DNA from: Antonospora locustae
Lineage: Eukaryota; Microsporidia
Assembly: GCA_007674295.1 (NCBI GenBank)
Contig: CM017458.1
Coordinates: 83,831-147,830, forward strand
Direction of reading: 5' to 3'
Length of the DNA stretch: 64,000 bases
In this document: positions 27,914-38,239 of the stretch, in pieces
How positions within the stretch are numbered: position 1 is the first letter of the stretch
Layout of the letters: each line of letters starts with the position of its first letter
The notes under the pieces: generated by a model
Seen by the model: the letters and a program-made list of their open reading frames with translations, nothing else
What the model was told of the DNA's origin: nothing
The model's database searches: none
Program-made: the position numbers and the translations under genes

Positions 27914-28891
27914 ATGGACCACACTGCACAGATAAATAAAAAAATATCAAAGAAGGATGGAAAGGCAATAGAAACCCTCTTTGACATAGGAAAAAAAAAG
28001 ACGCATGCGATTCTCCAGGAAACACACGTAGACCGCCTAAGCTATCCATTCAACAAGTTACTTCCACTTTACTATAAGGACAAATACATAGAGGCTGTGG
28101 GTGCACTAGAATTTGTCAGTTTTGATGATATTTGGGCCACACCCATTCACAAGCGCATCATTCACAGGCTCTATAGACTGGCAGACTTCAACGAGGACTA
28201 TTCCAAGGTCTTGATGAGCCTCTTCAGAAAAATAAAAGACAAGCGTCTTTACTTCTACGTGGTCACCATGCTTATAAGCATGTACAGCAAAAATAAAAAG
28301 TACAACATGATCGACAGTCTGCTATCCATTGTCGGAGAGCCTGACTTTGTGTCCAAAGAAACTATCGTTTATTGCTACTACATGGGCCTGAACAAATTAA
28401 CACGTGACGATTTTGAAGGCAGCTATGTGTTTCTCAGAAAGGCGTTTGGCTACAAGTTCGCCAGAGAGATGTCCGCTCTGCCGTTGTTTGTAAGTGTGAT
28501 TCTTTGCAACAGAAGGCTCAGAGCGAGTATTTTGTCGAAGTACGGATTGAGGTTTTTGTTTCTGTCTGATTTTTACAGAGGACACTTCAAGTTGAAAGAG
28601 CTGCCGAGCGAGGCTCTGATGGAGTACAACCTGCTGAGAGTGTGTCGCATATACTTTCCACTTATAAGCACAAGAAATCTGGTTTCCAGAATATATAGCG
28701 TGGCCAGAGACGACAACAGGCTTTATCTGAAGTATCTGATGGCAATGACAGGCATGAGAGCAGAGGAATGTGCAGCAGTTATCATCCAGCTGGTGAGTCT
28801 GGGTTACATAAAGGGATATCTCAGTATCAACAAGCAATGCATTGTTTTGAGCAGGAGAGACCCCTTTCCCCGTGTACCTCAAGCTACATAA
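27914..28891 (+). CDS. THP1: PCI-domain TREX-2 subunit Thp1/PCID2
   Basis: A 325-residue helical protein with a C-terminal PCI domain. The middle has YYMGLNKLTRDDFEGSYVFLRKAF, matching the PCID2/Thp1 'YY.Gr......dy..A...L..AF' helix pair. The end, IIQLVSLGYIKGYLSINKQCIVLSRRDPFP, matches the very conserved Thp1/PCID2 C-terminus 'liy.g.ikGYishq...lVlSk..PFP'. Together with Sac3, Thp1 links transcription to mRNA export at the nuclear pore. CCCC lies five bases before the ATG. It is somewhat shorter than human PCID2 (399). Confidence 0.82.
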   Translation: MDHTAQINKKISKKDGKAIETLFDIGKKKTHAILQETHVDRLSYPFNKLLPLYYKDKYIEAVGALEFVSFDDIWATPIHKRIIHRLYRLADFNEDYSKVLMSLFRKIKDKRLYFYVVTMLISMYSKNKKYNMIDSLLSIVGEPDFVSKETIVYCYYMGLNKLTRDDFEGSYVFLRKAFGYKFAREMSALPLFVSVILCNRRLRASILSKYGLRFLFLSDFYRGHFKLKELPSEALMEYNLLRVCRIYFPLISTRNLVSRIYSVARDDNRLYLKYLMAMTGMRAEECAAVIIQLVSLGYIKGYLSINKQCIVLSRRDPFPRVPQAT

Positions 28892-29228
28892 ATATTATGA
28901 AAGCACCATGCTTTTCTGTGCTACTAGTGTCAGGGTCAGCATTTTATAAATACAAGGATGCACTAGTGCCTCGTGTGTTTCTATACACAGTGTCATCAAT
29001 AGATAAATAGTGGCAGAGACAAAACTCATTTTTAGGTAACAGTTTTACTAAAGCTTCCAGATTAAGAAACCTTCATAGAAAGACCCATTTCTGTTTAAGA
29101 CAGTTCTTCTCGGCTGGCTGGTTTCACAATTCATTGAAGAAAATGAAACGTAGAAAGGTTAGTACTCTGTTTGGAACTTGTTTGGTGAATATGCACAGTA
29201 TACTATGACATCAAAAGCATTGTTTCAG
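28892..29228. other. Intergenic stretch, no supported gene
   Basis: About 335 bp between convergent genes, AT-rich, with several AATAAA-like signals near 28890 and 29000. I see no further feature. Confidence 0.5.
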
Positions 29229-30050
29229 TCATGGCTTATCATGTGCTGCCTCTTTCGCATTATTTAACACCAAATCCATTATGCTATACATAATAGGCCT
29301 GTCATCTGTCGTAAAACTTCTGTTGCTTTCTGAGTCTAAAGCAATGCATACAAGTACAAAACCAATTATGTCATCCATGATGTCACGTACATTTATCTTT
29401 CTGAAGCACTTGTCCAGAACATCATAGTGCTCATTCTCTGAAAAGAAGCCTATCAAGGCGTTGTAGTACGCCTCCTTTTTTTCTACAATACGGTACAGTA
29501 ACTCTCTATACCAGTGCTTGTCTTTCTGATACATTTCTTCGCCTGAAAGATTGTTATAGGTTCCCAAGTAGCAAATAACCTCGCTTACAAAGTGAAGTGC
29601 CTTTTCAAATATGGAAACTCTGCGTTCTCTGATGTTCGGGAGGCCAAGCATGCAATAATAGTTGTCCTTGGAGCTGTAAGGAAAAACTACTCCTGGGCTA
29701 AGTAAGATACGCAACAATTCGGCTGCAGCAGCTTTCTGTGCATCATTGAAGTCTTCAAATTGGTCTACAAATGATGCCAGCGGAGCTATGAAGCCCCACT
29801 CAACAGTCTCTATCAGTGCATAGCCAATGTATCCCCTGTCGTATATACAAGAAGAGAAGCTATCGGATGCCTTATGTATCTTTTCCATTGCATCTAATAT
29901 CTCATTTAGTCCTTTTCTTCTCCGCACAAGCGCTGCTTCATCCGGAGAGCCGTAGCTAGTGTAGGCTGTCGAGAAGACATGAACTTGAGTCTGGAACTCA
30001 GAATTAAGACTCTGCACAGAGCATGATAAAAGAAATATTGCAGCAATCAT
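29229..30050 (-). CDS. Secreted helical protein of unknown function
   Basis: The 273-residue protein opens with a clear signal peptide (MIAAIFLLSCSVQSLNS, about 1-16). The mature part is soluble and mostly helical with few cysteines and no transmembrane segment, so it should be secreted, into the host or the parasite surface space. Segments such as RRRKGLNEILDAMEKIHKAS and EKALHFVSEVICYLG suggest stacked helices. The family is not recognised; lineage-specific secreted proteins are common in microsporidia. CCCC lies directly before the ATG. Confidence 0.72.
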   Translation of the reverse strand: MIAAIFLLSCSVQSLNSEFQTQVHVFSTAYTSYGSPDEAALVRRRKGLNEILDAMEKIHKASDSFSSCIYDRGYIGYALIETVEWGFIAPLASFVDQFEDFNDAQKAAAAELLRILLSPGVVFPYSSKDNYYCMLGLPNIRERRVSIFEKALHFVSEVICYLGTYNNLSGEEMYQKDKHWYRELLYRIVEKKEAYYNALIGFFSENEHYDVLDKCFRKINVRDIMDDIIGFVLVCIALDSESNRSFTTDDRPIMYSIMDLVLNNAKEAAHDKP

Positions 30051-30438
30051 GGGGTATTATTTTTTAACGATGTTTTTAAAGAAAGATTCTTTATGAAGAT
30101 GACTCAATGGAGAATAAGAGTGTCTTCGCTGTTCTACAGAGTTTCCAAGCTAAGAGAGACATATACAAGGTAAAAAAGCGCGCCTTACCACTGGTATGTC
30201 GTTTCTGAGCACAATTTTATTAAGCCATATCGTGACATCAACATTTTAACGCTTTCTTTTCATATTCAGCTTTTTGCAGGAAAGAAAAACATTTCTAAAA
30301 GCCATAATGCTTGTACAGATAATAGATGCAGCATGCACACTGAGCTGTGTGATTCTGCATGCAAGCTTGCATTCAAAAACATGTGGCGTTGCTTTTGGAG
30401 AGGGTGATTGGTTACTTTCACAAGTGGAAGTTTTATGA
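30051..30438. other. Intergenic stretch with a 34-codon ORF
   Basis: About 390 bp between divergent genes. A 34-codon + strand ORF begins MENKSVFAVLQSFQAKRDIY near 30106 but lacks a CCC signal and has no known family. I do not call it a gene. Confidence 0.4.
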
Positions 30439-31896
30439 ATGTGTATGTATAAGCAGCTTGCAAAGATGAAGAACAACAGTTCGATGTCGCTGGTGACTGC
30501 AGTGGGTGTGTGCATTTCCTACATGATACTGATTGTGGTGGGCCAAATTTCGGACCTCTTCACATACCTATTCTTTTACAAAGACTATCCTTTCAGAAAT
30601 AAAGATGGGTACGTGCCAATATACAGTAGAATTGAGAGTCTCTACATCAGAAAAGCATACACACACATAGAAGATTGCTTCAATCGCCCAATAAAAGGAC
30701 ATCCATCAAAGTACATAAATGTCCTTGATCGAGAGTACGACAACGTGGCTAAGAAGATGATACCTAACGGAAGGACCATCAAACTACTTAACCTTGGATC
30801 ATATAACTACCTGGGTCTTGCCTCGGAAAACTCACCAACCATCGAGGAGGTGCTGTTGTCTGTAGACGATCTGCCCATAACCCTTGCAGGCTCACTTGTT
30901 GATGTTGGTGCACATAGCGTGGTACAGGAGCTAGAGAGGGAGTTTGCTGACTTTTTGTGCCAAGAAGACTGTATGGTGTTTCCCATGGGGTTTGCCACAA
31001 ATACGTGTACAATTCCGGTGTTTACAGGCGAGGGCGATCTGATCGTCAGTGACGAGTACAACCATGCAAGCATCATTTACGGCGCACGTCTCAGCCGGGC
31101 ATGTGTGAAGACGTTTCCACACAACAACGTAAGAGAGCTTGAAAAAACACTGAGGTACTGGATATCGCAAGGCCAGCCCATAAGCCACAAGGCATGGAGG
31201 CGCGTGTTTGTGCTTACGGAAGGCATTTACTCTATGGAGGGAACTACACTGAGACTGCCTGAGATTCTTGAACTAAGAAAGCGGTACAAGTTCTATCTCT
31301 TCATAGACGAGGCTCATTCGATAGGTGCGATAGGTGCAACTGGAAGAGGAATCTGCGAGTACTTTGGTGTTGACTTCAAGTGCATAGACATGCTGATGGG
31401 TACGTTTAGTAAAAGCTTCAACGGCGTTGGCGGATACATTGCAGGATCAAGGAGAATTGTCAACTTTCTGAGACATGAATGTGATGCAGCTCGATATGGC
31501 GAACAGCTTTCTCCTGTTGTTGCAAAGCAGGTGCTGGTGGCCTTGCGATATGTAAAAAGCGAGGAAGGAAGAAAGCTGCCTGCTGCTCTACGCGAAAACT
31601 CTATTTACATGAGAAAGAGGCTGCTAAGCATGGGGTATACTGTATACGGTGCGTGGGACTCGCCCGTTATTCCACTTATGATATTCAGTCCTGGAAAGGT
31701 GGGTGAGTTCTCAAGACTTTGCAAGGAGAGGGGTCTTGCAGTGGTCATTGTTGGACATCCGGCCACGTCGTTTTTTACATGTAGAGCACGTCTTTGCATG
31801 TCGGCAGCCCTCAACAAGAAAGACATTGACATTGCTATTCGTATTATTGACGAGGTGGGCAAAACTTTAGGTCTAAAGGGCACGCCGCCTAGATAG
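30439..31896 (+). CDS. LCB2: Serine palmitoyltransferase subunit 2 (LCB2)
   Basis: The 485-residue protein is a fold-type I, PLP-dependent alpha-oxoamine synthase. The catalytic lysine lies in GTFSKSFNGVGGYI near residue 323, the signature of LCB2/SPTLC2; LCB1 lacks this lysine. Other conserved pieces are LLNLGSYNYLGLA, the EYNHASII His motif that stacks on PLP, and FLFIDEAHSIGA-type Asp/His residues. An N-terminal hydrophobic segment (about 17-45) anchors it in the ER membrane. It condenses serine with palmitoyl-CoA, the first step of sphingolipid synthesis. Human SPTLC2 is 562 residues. The first ATG has no CCC; one of several nearby Met codons (residues 1, 3, 10) could be used. Confidence 0.93.
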   Translation: MCMYKQLAKMKNNSSMSLVTAVGVCISYMILIVVGQISDLFTYLFFYKDYPFRNKDGYVPIYSRIESLYIRKAYTHIEDCFNRPIKGHPSKYINVLDREYDNVAKKMIPNGRTIKLLNLGSYNYLGLASENSPTIEEVLLSVDDLPITLAGSLVDVGAHSVVQELEREFADFLCQEDCMVFPMGFATNTCTIPVFTGEGDLIVSDEYNHASIIYGARLSRACVKTFPHNNVRELEKTLRYWISQGQPISHKAWRRVFVLTEGIYSMEGTTLRLPEILELRKRYKFYLFIDEAHSIGAIGATGRGICEYFGVDFKCIDMLMGTFSKSFNGVGGYIAGSRRIVNFLRHECDAARYGEQLSPVVAKQVLVALRYVKSEEGRKLPAALRENSIYMRKRLLSMGYTVYGAWDSPVIPLMIFSPGKVGEFSRLCKERGLAVVIVGHPATSFFTCRARLCMSAALNKKDIDIAIRIIDEVGKTLGLKGTPPR

Positions 31897-32141
31897 CATG
31901 CCACGAAAGTGAGTGCATGGCTGCATGATCAAGATAGTAGTGTCACTTGCTTTGGCATTTTCCAAGTTTGGCCAGCTGACGTCTTACAATGTGCTGGCTG
32001 CATCTCAAGATGAACCAGACTAGGTTTTGATAAGAAAAAGCCCGTGTACTAAGATGCTGCAATAACAGCTGCGCGCATAATCTATACTCGCTACTCTGCA
32101 TCAGTGCTCTTTGCAGAAACGAGAAGTCCAAGAAAGTTTAT

Positions 32142-32597
<456 letters not shown>

Positions 32598-32776
32598 TTA
32601 GGGTGAAATTATTTTTTTTTAAATACCCGTTTCAGAATGGGTAAATTATCAATGCTTTGAAGGACAGTTGAGGCTTTACTCTCTGCGGTATGCGGAAGAG
32701 AGATCTGCACACAGTTTATGTGTACTATTGTATTTAAACCAAAAATGCATGCACACAGGCACAGTAGCACAGGCAC

Positions 32777-33445
32777 TTAGGCATTTTTCAGCTCGTTGAC
32801 ACATTCCTGAACTTCGGTCTCGCTTACTCTCTCTAATCTATCTCGGTAAAGCTTGAAGCACTCGATCCTGGACTTGTCGCTTTGCACTACCTGGAGCATG
32901 CCGTTCAGTGTTGTTTTTATCGGGCTTTCGTTGCTGTCTTTGATGAAATCAATAACCTTCTCCCACCTTGAACCAATAGCACCCCTGTCGTACTGACACC
33001 AGTTTCCGTCAGGCTCTACAATGTATATCTCGGGGCCATTCTGCATTCCAAACAGAATGGAGCGGAGTCCAAACGGTCTTTTTCCTCCTTCTATTGTAAA
33101 TCGTTGCTTGAACTGTGCAAGCTTGTATGCAAGAATATCCAGATCAATTGGCTCGTCATTTTCCAGAATGTAGTTTCGACAGGTGGCCTGGGCATACCCA
33201 ACAATGAGATATGAATCGCTTATCAGCCCGCTGAACGCAATGTAAAAGCCCTGGTCAGGGTCTACACAGACAAGCTTGGGCGGCGAGCATCCAAGAGATG
33301 GCTGGCGTATTTCAATGCTTATACTTATGTAGTCGAATGATGCAAATGTTATTAGGCCGCCCTGATTTGATGCGTGCTGTGCATACTCCACCTGCATGAG
33401 TCTTCCGTCTGGAGAAAACACTGCAATTGCCTCGTTGTATGTCAT
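32777..33445 (-). CDS. 20S proteasome alpha-type subunit
   Basis: The 222-residue protein begins with the alpha-subunit signature YNEAIAVFSPDGRLMQVEYAQHA, the H0 helix and gate region. Alpha-type subunits lack a catalytic N-terminal Thr and form the outer proteasome rings. The start resembles alpha4 (Pre6/PSMA7, '[20 protein letters not shown]') best, but the body is diverged (a QPSLGCSPPKL loop in place of the usual motifs), so paralogue identity is tentative. Slightly shorter than the usual 240-260. CCC lies six bases before the ATG. Confidence 0.88.
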   Translation of the reverse strand: MTYNEAIAVFSPDGRLMQVEYAQHASNQGGLITFASFDYISISIEIRQPSLGCSPPKLVCVDPDQGFYIAFSGLISDSYLIVGYAQATCRNYILENDEPIDLDILAYKLAQFKQRFTIEGGKRPFGLRSILFGMQNGPEIYIVEPDGNWCQYDRGAIGSRWEKVIDFIKDSNESPIKTTLNGMLQVVQSDKSRIECFKLYRDRLERVSETEVQECVNELKNA

Positions 33446-33705
33446 TCAGGGTGCAAAAATTGTGTTGAATAATAGCAGTGCATATGCACAACCTGCAGAA
33501 CTTATCTGAAACCCGCCTGAAATCACAACATTGCGGTGCTAGGCAGGATAGAGCTGCATACATGCCTTTGATGCAACTCTCTAATAAAGAAAGCTAATAT
33601 GAGTTAACTTTATCTGAGGCAGCATGAATGTGTGTAAGACGCTGCACAACACACTAAGTTAGAGAATGAAGCAGCGACGAATGGCTACGAACGCCACGGT
33701 CTACC

Positions 33706-34212
33706 TTATTGTAACACAACGTTGCTCTCCACTATATTCAGATGGACAGTACCCACCTTCCACAGGCTGCACTCTGTCAAAATCAAAACCTCACCTGTCT
33801 TCAGTCCAAACTTGTCCTCTAGAAAAGATTGCATGCTGCCCTCAATGGTGCCTGTCTGGTCCACAAGCTCAATCACAGAGACTTCCTCGCTGTAACGCTT
33901 GATGCTCTTGATTATGGCGATGAACATTTCCACCTTGAATGCCTTGCTTCCAAGTACATCAAGGACAGTAGCAAAGCATTTGTGCTTCTTTCTTACGTGG
34001 TCTAGAAGATCGAAGCACATGCTGTGGTGTCTTGTCTGTGTTTGGGGATCCTGCGTAGTGATGCTTTTTTGATTTTCTATCAGATATGTCATATCGTCAG
34101 ACGAGCTCACACGGATATCTGAAGAGTTGAACGACAGGTCTGTGTCGCTGCTTTCGCCAGCCCTTCTTGTGGAAGACCTCAGCGTGCTTATAAGCTCGTC
34201 GATGGATGCCAT
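33706..34212 (-). CDS. OB-fold protein resembling HROB
   Basis: The 168-residue protein has a Ser-rich, probably disordered N-terminal half and a compact C-terminal OB-like domain (about 80-165). Its strands are FKVEMFIAIIKSIKRYSEE, VIELVDQTGTIEGSMQ, FGLKTGEVLILTECSLW and HLNIVESNVV. That order and the 'l.D.tG.i.gs.h......g..L..G.vLlL..v.......yLni...nl' texture look like the C-terminal domain of HROB (MCM8IP), a recruiter of the MCM8-9 helicase in recombination. An RPA-like OB protein is the main alternative. CCC directly before ATG 34212 favours this start over 34224. Confidence 0.5.
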   Translation of the reverse strand: MASIDELISTLRSSTRRAGESSDTDLSFNSSDIRVSSSDDMTYLIENQKSITTQDPQTQTRHHSMCFDLLDHVRKKHKCFATVLDVLGSKAFKVEMFIAIIKSIKRYSEEVSVIELVDQTGTIEGSMQSFLEDKFGLKTGEVLILTECSLWKVGTVHLNIVESNVVLQ

Positions 34213-34304
34213 TGGGAGCTGCAATTTTTGGATTTAAAGTGCATGCATAAACGCCCACTGTATTTATTCATGCAGCGGCCTGCCCTTCCTATTTATGGCC
34301 GCAT

Positions 34305-36629
34305 TCAGTTAAGAAGATACAGAATGTTTTCTAATACAAAGTACAGCATCACAAAAAAGCATCTTCCAACAAAGAAAAAGAAGTAGACCATTTCATTGTG
34401 TGTCACGTAGGTTGTTATTTGTACCACAAGGACATGAAACGTAGCCATTGCTATGTATTCGCGTGACATCCTCAGAACCTTCAGCTTGACATACAGAAGG
34501 TAAAATGCAACAAGAATTACCATGGACAGGATGCTGAAGCTGTCCGAGAACACATGCGGAATCTCAGTGCTGATGGAGGAAAGGTCATAGTTCAGCCCGG
34601 AGGCGAAGAACATAAGCTGTACAAGGGAGTAGTGCGAAGAAATTGAGTTGTATGTCAGAACGGGAAGCAGATATATCATGAAAAAGGCGCTTGGAGGTGT
34701 AAGAACCATGGCAAGAAGTGTGTCTGGCGACGGATGTTGCATTAGAAAATCAAGATTTACAGGGCCCCTGAAGCACGAAGGGAGAAGATACTTGAGAACA
34801 AGAAAAATGATGTGCGGGCTTTCCAATATCTCGCGGCAGGCACTGTGAAAAGACGATCTGACTCTGCGCATTAATGTGGCAGTTACATATCTAACTACTT
34901 TTTTGGTGTAGATGCACTGGATGGAGTAGCCAGACAATGTGTCTTTTTTTCTCTGTTTCTCTGAAAAAAGCGCGGCGAAGAGCAACTCTTGAGCAAGCTT
35001 CGATGCTCTCTCGCAAAAAGCTGTTGTTTCTTCTGCAACACAAGACAACCGTTTGCATACACTTTGTACCAAGCTTACACCAACCGCGAAGCGCTTTCTA
35101 AGGTCCGATGTCTTTTTTCTAATTTCACATTTAGGCGATGAGTCTGCGAGAAGAAGATGCCTCATGAAAATGCACAAAAAGGCAAACACAACAAACCACG
35201 GGTATCCATTTAAGCGTGGACTGATTTTCTTCCCCCAGATCCACCGATCCTCCGCATGCTGGGGGTATCTTCCAATGAAGTAGCTCGCTGTGCAGGCAAG
35301 AAGGTTGTTAAGCCCGCAATTTCTGAACAGAAACATGGCTGTCCAGATCAGGTCTTCGTGAATAAATGAATAAACGGAGTGTGAGACCATTACAATACAC
35401 AGAACAAGCAGACAGATTGAGATGTCGGCATCGACTGCCGACAGTAGTAAAATGCAGGACAGAAAGGTCAAAGCTATCGACGTGTACACAAGGCTCTTGT
35501 TGATTCCACAAAACTCTTCGTGCATTTTCTCTGTAAGAACTCTGTCTAGCGTGCTGTAAAACCTTCGGAGAAAATGTCTTTTGCCACTAGAAGCACCAGA
35601 CACAAGCTTCTTTATTTCTGTCTCCAGTTTTCTTGTGTGAATGCCAAGCTTCTTCATTTTCTGAAACGAATACGCCGCATACACATATGGATCGTTAACA
35701 AGAGCGCTTATAAGCTTGCCAAAGGAATTGAACGGGATTGCAAAGCCCATCAGAGCGCATATCGTTGGAAATATGTCTTCCTGATTCACAACATCAAAGC
35801 CATCAAGTCCCTTTATCCAGTCAAACGCCTTGTCGTGGTGCGTGACAGACATAGTTTCCCCACCGCTTCTTTTGTCGATGAAGTACACAAAGGAGGACCG
35901 CTCCTTTATAGAAGACCCGCCGTGGTCGCCACTGTCTGTCACTCCATGGTCTGAGGTAACCACAAACAGCGTGTCCTCGCCCATGCTGTCGTAGACATCC
36001 TTGATTAGCCCGTTAAACAGCCCCAGAATATACTCTATCTTATGGTGGTCAATGGTCAGAACATGCCCGTAGCTGTCCAGCGCACTGAAGTGGCCAATCA
36101 GCACATCCGCTGTGTTTACAGCCTTTGCAAACGCGTGCATGTATTCAATTTCCTTTTCCATCGGAAACACCTTTCCATATGCATTGTACGTCATACCCTT
36201 TAATCCAAAGAGGTCGGTCCACGTCTCGTCGCCAAAAAATAGAACCGACTTGTCCCTAATCGAGTCAAAGAAGTTGGGTGTTTTGGCCTGAATGTGCGAG
36301 AAGGCACTCAACCCTTCCAGAAAGCATGAAGGCGTGCCATGCACCATTGACTTTATACGAATGGACGTGAGTGTAGGATTGGAGCAGAAGCTCAGTGCCC
36401 TGTATCCTTTTGCGGTGTACAGATTGGAAAGCTTGTTGAAGTAGAAGCCGCTTTTGGATGTTCTTACTGCACCATCTATGCGCATTCCATCCAGGAGAAC
36501 AAAGATGAGCTTCTTGTACATGGGTGCTGATATAGGTGCTGTCTGTACATTTGCGTGAGGCTTTGTGGAGAACAAAGATGTCAAGTACATGTATGTTGTA
36601 ACTAAGTTGATTACCGAGAGAATTTTCAT
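34305..36629 (-). CDS. GPI ethanolamine-phosphate transferase (PIG-O/Gpi13 or Gpi7 type)
   Basis: The 774-residue protein has an N-terminal hydrophobic anchor, then an alkaline-phosphatase-like lumenal domain: LIFVLLDGMRID (metal site), NPTLTSIRIKSMVHGT (nucleophile Thr region), FFGDETWTDLF, LIGHFSALDSYGH and VVTSDHGVTDSGDHGG (metal ligands). The C-terminal half has about eight or more transmembrane helices. These features define the family that adds phosphoethanolamine to GPI anchors in the ER. The FGDETW and HFSALDSYGH motifs suit PIG-O/Gpi13 or Gpi7 better than Mcd4/PIG-N, but subtype is open. CCC lies directly before ATG 36629, preferred over 36635. Confidence 0.88.
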   Translation of the reverse strand: MKILSVINLVTTYMYLTSLFSTKPHANVQTAPISAPMYKKLIFVLLDGMRIDGAVRTSKSGFYFNKLSNLYTAKGYRALSFCSNPTLTSIRIKSMVHGTPSCFLEGLSAFSHIQAKTPNFFDSIRDKSVLFFGDETWTDLFGLKGMTYNAYGKVFPMEKEIEYMHAFAKAVNTADVLIGHFSALDSYGHVLTIDHHKIEYILGLFNGLIKDVYDSMGEDTLFVVTSDHGVTDSGDHGGSSIKERSSFVYFIDKRSGGETMSVTHHDKAFDWIKGLDGFDVVNQEDIFPTICALMGFAIPFNSFGKLISALVNDPYVYAAYSFQKMKKLGIHTRKLETEIKKLVSGASSGKRHFLRRFYSTLDRVLTEKMHEEFCGINKSLVYTSIALTFLSCILLLSAVDADISICLLVLCIVMVSHSVYSFIHEDLIWTAMFLFRNCGLNNLLACTASYFIGRYPQHAEDRWIWGKKISPRLNGYPWFVVFAFLCIFMRHLLLADSSPKCEIRKKTSDLRKRFAVGVSLVQSVCKRLSCVAEETTAFCERASKLAQELLFAALFSEKQRKKDTLSGYSIQCIYTKKVVRYVTATLMRRVRSSFHSACREILESPHIIFLVLKYLLPSCFRGPVNLDFLMQHPSPDTLLAMVLTPPSAFFMIYLLPVLTYNSISSHYSLVQLMFFASGLNYDLSSISTEIPHVFSDSFSILSMVILVAFYLLYVKLKVLRMSREYIAMATFHVLVVQITTYVTHNEMVYFFFFVGRCFFVMLYFVLENILYLLN

Positions 36630-36635
36630 GGGCAT

Positions 36636-37500
36636 CTGTTTACTATTTACAAATTATGCGACAGCTCAATCTGCCTTTGTTTTAGGTAAGAACCTGGGTC
36701 TCGAAGGCATGCACAGAATAGGCGTGCCTTGCATACGAGCCCTGTTTGTTGTGCACTGCTTTTCATTTGAGCGCATTGCACAGCGTTTACAATAAAGTGA
36801 AAGATGTGGCAACAACAGTGTTGTATGGGCGATCCAAGATTGCAGTCAGAGACATAGCTGATGCAAATGCGATGGCACATCGCGAGTTGAAAACTGAGAG
36901 GTTTACAACCTGGCAGCAGAATGAATGTTTGTTGATGAATGCATGTGCGGTGTAGTATCTGTCACACTTGCATGGAGGGCGCAAAGTATGAATAAAGCCT
37001 TCGTGATGCCTGGGTGAGATGTCTTCTGTTTTCAAAAAATTCGCTCTGCTTTTTTCACTAACAATGCAACCTCTGCATGTGCACCAGATCTCTGGGCTCC
37101 ATACCACTGTCAGCTGCTATCATCTCTGCAGCTGTGTCTCTTACTAGTGTATTCTCCTGTATATTTCAATTTGCACAATGTTACATAACAGAATTGTAGT
37201 CGCAAACCTCGTTGTCTTTCGCAGAGGCCTACAACGCAGACACTAATCCAGAGACAGCTTAGTTCTTACAGAGCTAGCGACGTACATACAGCATCCTCTC
37301 CACACCAAAGCATCCGTTGCATGGACTGCACACGCTCTGATGAAGGTGGTGCATGACGTAGTTTCGTGCAGAGGGAAGACGTCACAGTTGCATATCGCCT
37401 GAACCCCCTCCTCCATGAAAAAGGTGTACACACACCTATAAGTAGAAGTCTGTCTCGAAACTGCTGTCAGCTAACAACCGCCAAGCACAAATTGATACTT
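36636..37500. other. Long intergenic stretch without a supported gene
   Basis: About 865 bp between two divergently placed genes. Small ORFs on both strands (up to 106 codons) show no family, signal peptide or CCC start. No tandem repeats are obvious. It may be regulatory space for the WOPR gene or decayed sequence. Confidence 0.45.
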
Positions 37501-37535
37501 GACAGTTTGTTTATTTAATCAACAAACAAACTGTC
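37501..37535. promoter_or_regulatory. 12-bp inverted repeat upstream of the WOPR gene
   Basis: GACAGTTTGTTT (37501-37512) and its exact reverse complement AAACAAACTGTC (37524-37535) are separated by an 11-base AT-rich loop. The element ends 53 bp before the ATG of the WOPR-family regulator. It could bind a dimeric regulator, possibly the WOPR protein itself, or form a hairpin in the transcript leader. Confidence 0.55.
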
Positions 37536-37588
37536 ATCTCCCGCCTTATTTTATTATAAACAAATAAATAAAGCTGAAGCCTGAATCC

Positions 37589-38239
37589 ATGGCATCATCC
37601 TTTCGCGGATGTGTCCACACAGAGACGGACATTGCAAGCGTGATATATGCTGCGTACACAAGCAGGGTGCCTCAGGTGAGCAGGCGCATGTCTGACATTG
37701 AAAAGAAGAAAGTGCGTCCCGGAGACGTATTTGTCTATCAGCCATCCACAAGCGGCATCCTTCGCTGGACAGACGGTTGGAAGTGGTCTCCGTCGCGCAT
37801 AAACAGCAACTTCATGGTGTACAAAAACGAGGAAATGATCAAGAAATGCGCAACAGGAACTCTGAACGGCGAGAAGTACTGTGTTGTTGTCTACACAAGC
37901 AACGATGAGTGCATTGGGCAGTGTGCAAGTCGCGTTCTCGGCACGTCCAGTGCAGTGAGGGTGCAGCAGCACTCAAAAAAGTCGTCGCCAAGAAGAGGAC
38001 ATGCAAAGCCACTTGCAAGCTACAGCAAAAAATGCATGGTGCCGTTTCTCTTTGAGCACCGTGGAGACAGCTCCGAGTACTTTTCGAGCGAGGATCGCGA
38101 CGTGCCTTACCGTTCCGCGAAATTTGCCGAGTACATGCGACACAGTGCAATGCAGGCCGGTGTCTACGAGAGCGACGAGATGGAGGGCTTTCGAAAAAGC
38201 GTGTTTAACGACATTTACGAGTGCGAGACGTTCTTCTGA
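37589..38239 (+). CDS. WOPR-domain (Gti1/Pac2) transcription factor
   Basis: The 216-residue protein is recognised by the first WOPR block: RVPQVSRRMSDIEKKKVRPG followed by DVFVYQPSTSGILRWTDGWKWSPSRI, matching the near-invariant 'RWTDG..WSPSR' of Gti1/Pac2/Wor1/Ryp1. A second block with KYCVVVYTSND and MVPFLF follows in shortened form. These fungal regulators bind DNA and control morphological switches and virulence (Wor1 white-opaque in Candida, Ryp1 in Histoplasma). Here it may control a developmental step such as sporulation; that is inference. The glutamine/asparagine-rich tail of fungal forms is missing. Confidence 0.88.
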   Translation: MASSFRGCVHTETDIASVIYAAYTSRVPQVSRRMSDIEKKKVRPGDVFVYQPSTSGILRWTDGWKWSPSRINSNFMVYKNEEMIKKCATGTLNGEKYCVVVYTSNDECIGQCASRVLGTSSAVRVQQHSKKSSPRRGHAKPLASYSKKCMVPFLFEHRGDSSEYFSSEDRDVPYRSAKFAEYMRHSAMQAGVYESDEMEGFRKSVFNDIYECETFF

